Shown here piece by piece: positions 61,662 to 64,000 of a DNA stretch of 64,000 nucleotides. Made by a program: the position numbers and the translations under genes. A model generated the notes under the pieces. The model was not told the DNA's origin. It worked only from the letters and a program-made list of their open reading frames with translations, and searched no databases. Where the stretch lies: positions 372,001 through 436,000 of the forward strand of contig NZ_QEVW01000005.1 of the NCBI RefSeq assembly GCF_003287275.1, written 5' to 3'. The first letter of the stretch is position 1. Each line of letters opens with the position of its first letter. The stretch is from Paenibacillus taichungensis (GTDB lineage Bacteria; Bacillota; Bacilli; Paenibacillales; Paenibacillaceae).

Positions 61662-61870
61662 GCCTTCAACTCCTCTTTTCAAAGTGTTTTTTGCAAGGAA
61701 CTTGGTCATACCACTCAGTACGATGCTTGTTTCATTCATTTATTCTCGATTACCAGGCCAACTCCTTTCGTTGATCAAAAACAAATTCGCTAACAGCATT
61801 TCATGCCCATGGATAAAATTCTTGGTTCGAGGAAACATTAATCATACTACTTATCCTTGGGAGTGATGTT

Positions 61871-62218
61871 ATGCTGTATTTTATCAGCTTTGTGCTCATG
61901 TTTGCTGGCTTAGCCTGTATCAACGTTATTTTTTCATATCAAAGCAAGCATATCGACCCTCAATTCTGGTCTACGTTTAAATTCCATCTTTGGATGCTGC
62001 CTTTATTTCTCGCTGCTAATCTGAGTGTGGGATACGGGATCAAGTTTGGTATGAAAGCAGTCAGCCAACTGGGCTATGTTCTGGTCATTGCCAAATGCAT
62101 AGAAGTGCTCATCTCAATATGGATGGGATATTGGTTTATGAAGGAAGTACCTTCTTGGAAAACGTGGATTGGTCTTGTGGTCATCATCATCGGTGTTGTA
62201 ATGGTTAAGCAGAAGTAG
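61871..62218 (+). CDS. Four-helix EamA/SMR-type transporter
   Basis: A 115-residue membrane protein with four helices, the size of small multidrug resistance proteins. FAGLACINVIFSYQSKHI and the final PSWKTWIGLVVIIIGVVMVKQK have the one-repeat EamA/SMR pattern (cf. loop YGIKFGMKAVSQLGYVLVIA). The membrane Glu14 characteristic of EmrE is not seen, so it may not be a drug pump. GGGAG precedes the ATG. It is the only rightward gene in the last 15 kb. Confidence 0.82.
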   Translation: MLYFISFVLMFAGLACINVIFSYQSKHIDPQFWSTFKFHLWMLPLFLAANLSVGYGIKFGMKAVSQLGYVLVIAKCIEVLISIWMGYWFMKEVPSWKTWIGLVVIIIGVVMVKQK

Positions 62219-62261
62219 GAGTCTTCCTCCGATATATCATCACTGCACCTCTCTCGTTAAA

Positions 62262-62720
62262 TTAAAAAACGAACCGATATACAATTTCATCATCATATAC
62301 GTCTCCGGTCTCTGAAAAACCCATTTTTTGATAAAGTTTTCTGGCAACTTCATTCTCTGCACATACAGTTAAATTCAAACACTTGCTATGGACATAGTTC
62401 TCTTTTATATATCTAATTACCGAATCTATCGTTGCTTTCCCATATCCCCTACCTTGATAAATTGCATCGATCATAAAACCATTCAACCAATAGGACCAAG
62501 CTGTTGTTTCATCGACTGTGATCATGACAAAACCCACTAAGCTATCCTCTGCATTATATATGCAAAACGGCAGATACTTGTACTCATCCCCATCTGGACG
62601 AATGTGAACCTTCGCTAGGGACACAGCTACTGATGGAACATAATGATTCTGATTGGCTTGAACTTGTAAGTTTAATGCATCTTTCCAGTTCTCTCTTGTA
62701 GTAGGTATTAATCTGATCAC
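62262..62720 (-). CDS. GNAT-family N-acetyltransferase
   Basis: A 152-residue GNAT: CoA loop MIDAIYQGRGYGKATIDSVIRYI and NEVARKLYQKMGFSETG. The start is GTG with a weak GAGTGA site. The pattern resembles spermidine/polyamine-type (BltD-like) acetyltransferases, but that is a guess. Confidence 0.9.
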   Translation of the reverse strand: MIRLIPTTRENWKDALNLQVQANQNHYVPSVAVSLAKVHIRPDGDEYKYLPFCIYNAEDSLVGFVMITVDETTAWSYWLNGFMIDAIYQGRGYGKATIDSVIRYIKENYVHSKCLNLTVCAENEVARKLYQKMGFSETGDVYDDEIVYRFVF

Positions 62721-62758
62721 AATAATATCACTCGTTCCGTTTCACTTTTTTATTTTAA

Positions 62759-63556
62759 TTAACTCCAGTCACCGAAATGTTTCTCAAGGAACCTTACTTC
62801 TTTCTCATAATGAGCCAAATGACCCTCTTCAACCATTTTGATAAAAGCTGTTTCTCCAGACGCTGCCCGATCAGATAGTGTGGTACACATGAAATGAATT
62901 CGAGAAATCACCCATTCCTTCAGATCTGTCGGCACATCCATACCATAAGCGTTAAAAAATAACGCTATACGTCTTTTTCGCTCAGATGCATGATCCTGTT
63001 TATTATATGGAACGACTTCTCTTTCATCTTTCCCCGGTGAAAAACCTGCTAATGGGACAGAGGTATACAAGCTGTAAACGATATCCCATAGACGCGGACC
63101 AGGCCCTGCCATATCAAAATCAATGATTCCTACAGGAAACCGATCTTTAAAAACAACGTTATACAATGCAAAATCGTTATGGCAGACTACTTCTTCCTTT
63201 GTAGATACCTTTGGGCAGTTATTTAAAGAAACCGTAGTTGTAACAAATTCCACTGTAGCATCATGATAGCTCTTTAAAAGTTTCGCTACTTTGTGTAAGG
63301 TCTCATCAGACCACATATAACTTTCAATCTCAGGATAGTCATTTCCCGGGACCACACCATCCAGGTAAGAAAGGATTTCTCTGCCCTGCTCATCTACTCC
63401 TAAATATCTAGGGGAATGTGCATAGCCCACCTTTTCAAGGTGCTTAAGCAACTCATATATATATGGATTCGGTATAGCGTCACGCCGAACTGTGCTACCT
63501 ACTTTTACAACCTTATTCACATTGCCTCCGTTTAGGGCTTCTTCGTACTCAGGCAA
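62759..63556 (-). CDS. Aminoglycoside phosphotransferase (APH)-fold kinase
   Basis: A 265-residue APH-family kinase. The catalytic loop is CHNDFALYNVVF (HxDxxxxN form), the metal loop IIDFDMAGPGPRLWDIVY, and the early STVRRDAIPNPYIYELL replaces the N-lobe. The start is TTG at 63556 after GGAGGGG. Only some APH-fold proteins act on aminoglycosides; many are small-molecule kinases, so no resistance role can be claimed. Confidence 0.9.
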   Translation of the reverse strand: MPEYEEALNGGNVNKVVKVGSTVRRDAIPNPYIYELLKHLEKVGYAHSPRYLGVDEQGREILSYLDGVVPGNDYPEIESYMWSDETLHKVAKLLKSYHDATVEFVTTTVSLNNCPKVSTKEEVVCHNDFALYNVVFKDRFPVGIIDFDMAGPGPRLWDIVYSLYTSVPLAGFSPGKDEREVVPYNKQDHASERKRRIALFFNAYGMDVPTDLKEWVISRIHFMCTTLSDRAASGETAFIKMVEEGHLAHYEKEVRFLEKHFGDWS

Positions 63557-63568
63557 AAGGAACCCCTC

Positions 63569-63847
63569 CTAAGATCGGTTTTGTGTGTACCTATTTGTTT
63601 TATCCTTTCTGGAATTCCCCGGGAAACCAGCAACCAATAACACAAATCCGACGAAAAATAAGAAATATACGAGAAAACCCGTGAAACCATTATCACTTGC
63701 TGGGATTATCTCGCGTGTTTTCCCACCTGAAGCGTATCCCGCTTCCACTATGGCTATGGATATTCTCACGGAAATTCTATCTAAGGTTGAAATAAAAATA
63801 CTGCTTATCATGAGAACCGCACCAAGGATTTTATTTGTATTGTTCAT
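63569..63847 (-). CDS. Small two-helix membrane protein
   Basis: A 92-residue protein with an N-terminal hydrophobic segment (ILGAVLMISSIFIS) and a second at about residues 57-75 (FLVYFLFFVGFVLLVAGF), joined by a polar loop. AGGAGGTG precedes the ATG, so it is likely expressed. It ends 13 bases before the TTG of the APH-fold gene and may be co-transcribed with it. Function unknown. Confidence 0.75.
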   Translation of the reverse strand: MNNTNKILGAVLMISSIFISTLDRISVRISIAIVEAGYASGGKTREIIPASDNGFTGFLVYFLFFVGFVLLVAGFPGNSRKDKTNRYTQNRS

Positions 63848-63874
63848 GAGCCACCTCCTATTTCAATCTGGTTC

Positions 63875-64000
63875 TTATCTTTCAGTCCATGCTGTTCGGA
63901 TATATCCCAATTTCATGCCAACATGCTCCATATTTCGATGGCTTTGAGATAAAAATGAACATTGCCCTACCACCACATTACATTCCTTATTCATGGCTTC
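63875..64000 (-). CDS. GNAT-family N-acetyltransferase, C-terminal fragment (runs off the window)
   Basis: The leftward frame open at the right edge ends at TAA 63875-63877 and gives 41 residues. Its end SHRNMEHVGMKLGYIRTAWTE matches the SxRNMerxGFxxaYtr ending of a GNAT subfamily. It ends 28 bases before the start of the small membrane protein gene, so it probably belongs to the same unit. Confidence 0.75.
   Translation of the reverse strand, partial: EAMNKECNVVVGQCSFLSQSHRNMEHVGMKLGYIRTAWTER

Noticed and set aside
61662..61739. 26-residue N-terminal extension of the DUF4367-like protein
   Set aside because: No ribosome site before the upstream ATGs; GAGGAG precedes ATG at 61661.
62759..63556. 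Calling the APH-fold kinase an aminoglycoside resistance enzyme
   Set aside because: The fold also covers many metabolic kinases and no residue pattern specific for aminoglycosides could be recognised.
1..64000. CRISPR arrays, tRNA or rRNA genes, transposases, integrases
   Set aside because: No regularly spaced repeats, cloverleaf-like sequences or such proteins were found on either strand. The only dispersed repeat is the family at 17.2-18.4 kb.

Overview
The window looks like a chromosomal segment of a Paenibacillus-type Firmicute. The reasons are strong Shine-Dalgarno sites (AAAGGAGG type) before nearly every gene, frequent GTG and TTG starts, A-rich gene spacers with hairpin/T-tract terminators, an S-layer-homology GH18 enzyme, a CYP102-type P450-reductase fusion, an HxlR-controlled ribulose monophosphate module, and many carbohydrate-active enzymes and AraC regulators. 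I see no rRNA, tRNA, CRISPR array, transposase or prophage gene.

Layout. 1-3.5 kb: end of a sugar ABC importer (permease, lipoprotein) with a cytoplasmic glycoside hydrolase. 3.7-8.9 kb: two small hypotheticals, the P450-reductase and a glutathione-peroxidase-like thiol peroxidase. 9.1-14.4 kb: one leftward operon rhaB, rhaR-like regulator, lutA, lutB, lutC; it links rhamnulose phosphorylation with oxidation of L-lactate, a product that the L-lactaldehyde branch of rhamnose breakdown can give. 14.7-17.1 kb: a DUF2500 protein and oligoendopeptidase F. 17.1-19.7 kb: hxlA-hxlB and hxlR (formaldehyde fixation), with copies of a structured dispersed repeat around them. 20-26.4 kb: lactonase-like propeller, AEC transporter, DUF2062, OsmC, a second DeoR regulator, an old-yellow-enzyme reductase and an SRAP protein with altered active-site positions. 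26.5-35.6 kb: AraC/GH42 beta-galactosidase pair, an AraC regulator fused in frame to a siderophore-binding lipoprotein, and a LacI/GH2 beta-mannosidase pair. 35.7-49.7 kb: DMT transporter and LysR regulator, TPR protein, ctaB, small proteins, a flavin oxidase coupled to a six-helix MFS-like protein, TrxB-like oxidoreductase, SLH-GH18, nitroreductase, acyl-ACP thioesterase, AraC regulator and a second thiol peroxidase. 49.8-64 kb: a more AT-rich accessory stretch, almost all leftward and mostly single genes: seven GNAT acetyltransferases, HAD phosphatase, DUF6886, FusB-like EF-G-binding protein, metallo-beta-lactamase-fold hydrolase, amidase, DinB, an alpha/beta hydrolase, a small SMR/EamA-like protein and an APH-type kinase.

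Three points stand out. First, the fusB-like gene is preceded by a full attenuator: a consensus sigma-A promoter, two overlapping short leader ORFs, a 10-bp arm able to compete with the terminator hairpin, and a terminator just before the gene. Second, the 636-residue AraC/periplasmic-binding-protein ORF carries inside its coding sequence a consensus promoter with a Fur box in the spacer, a ribosome site, and a complete lipoprotein signal peptide, so one locus may make both a cytoplasmic sensor-regulator and a surface lipoprotein. Third, a roughly 220-bp repeat with 15-bp terminal inverted repeats and hairpins kept by G-U pairing lies between hxlB and its terminator, with diverged copies nearby.

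Functions are assigned by motif and sequence recognition alone; no database search was possible.
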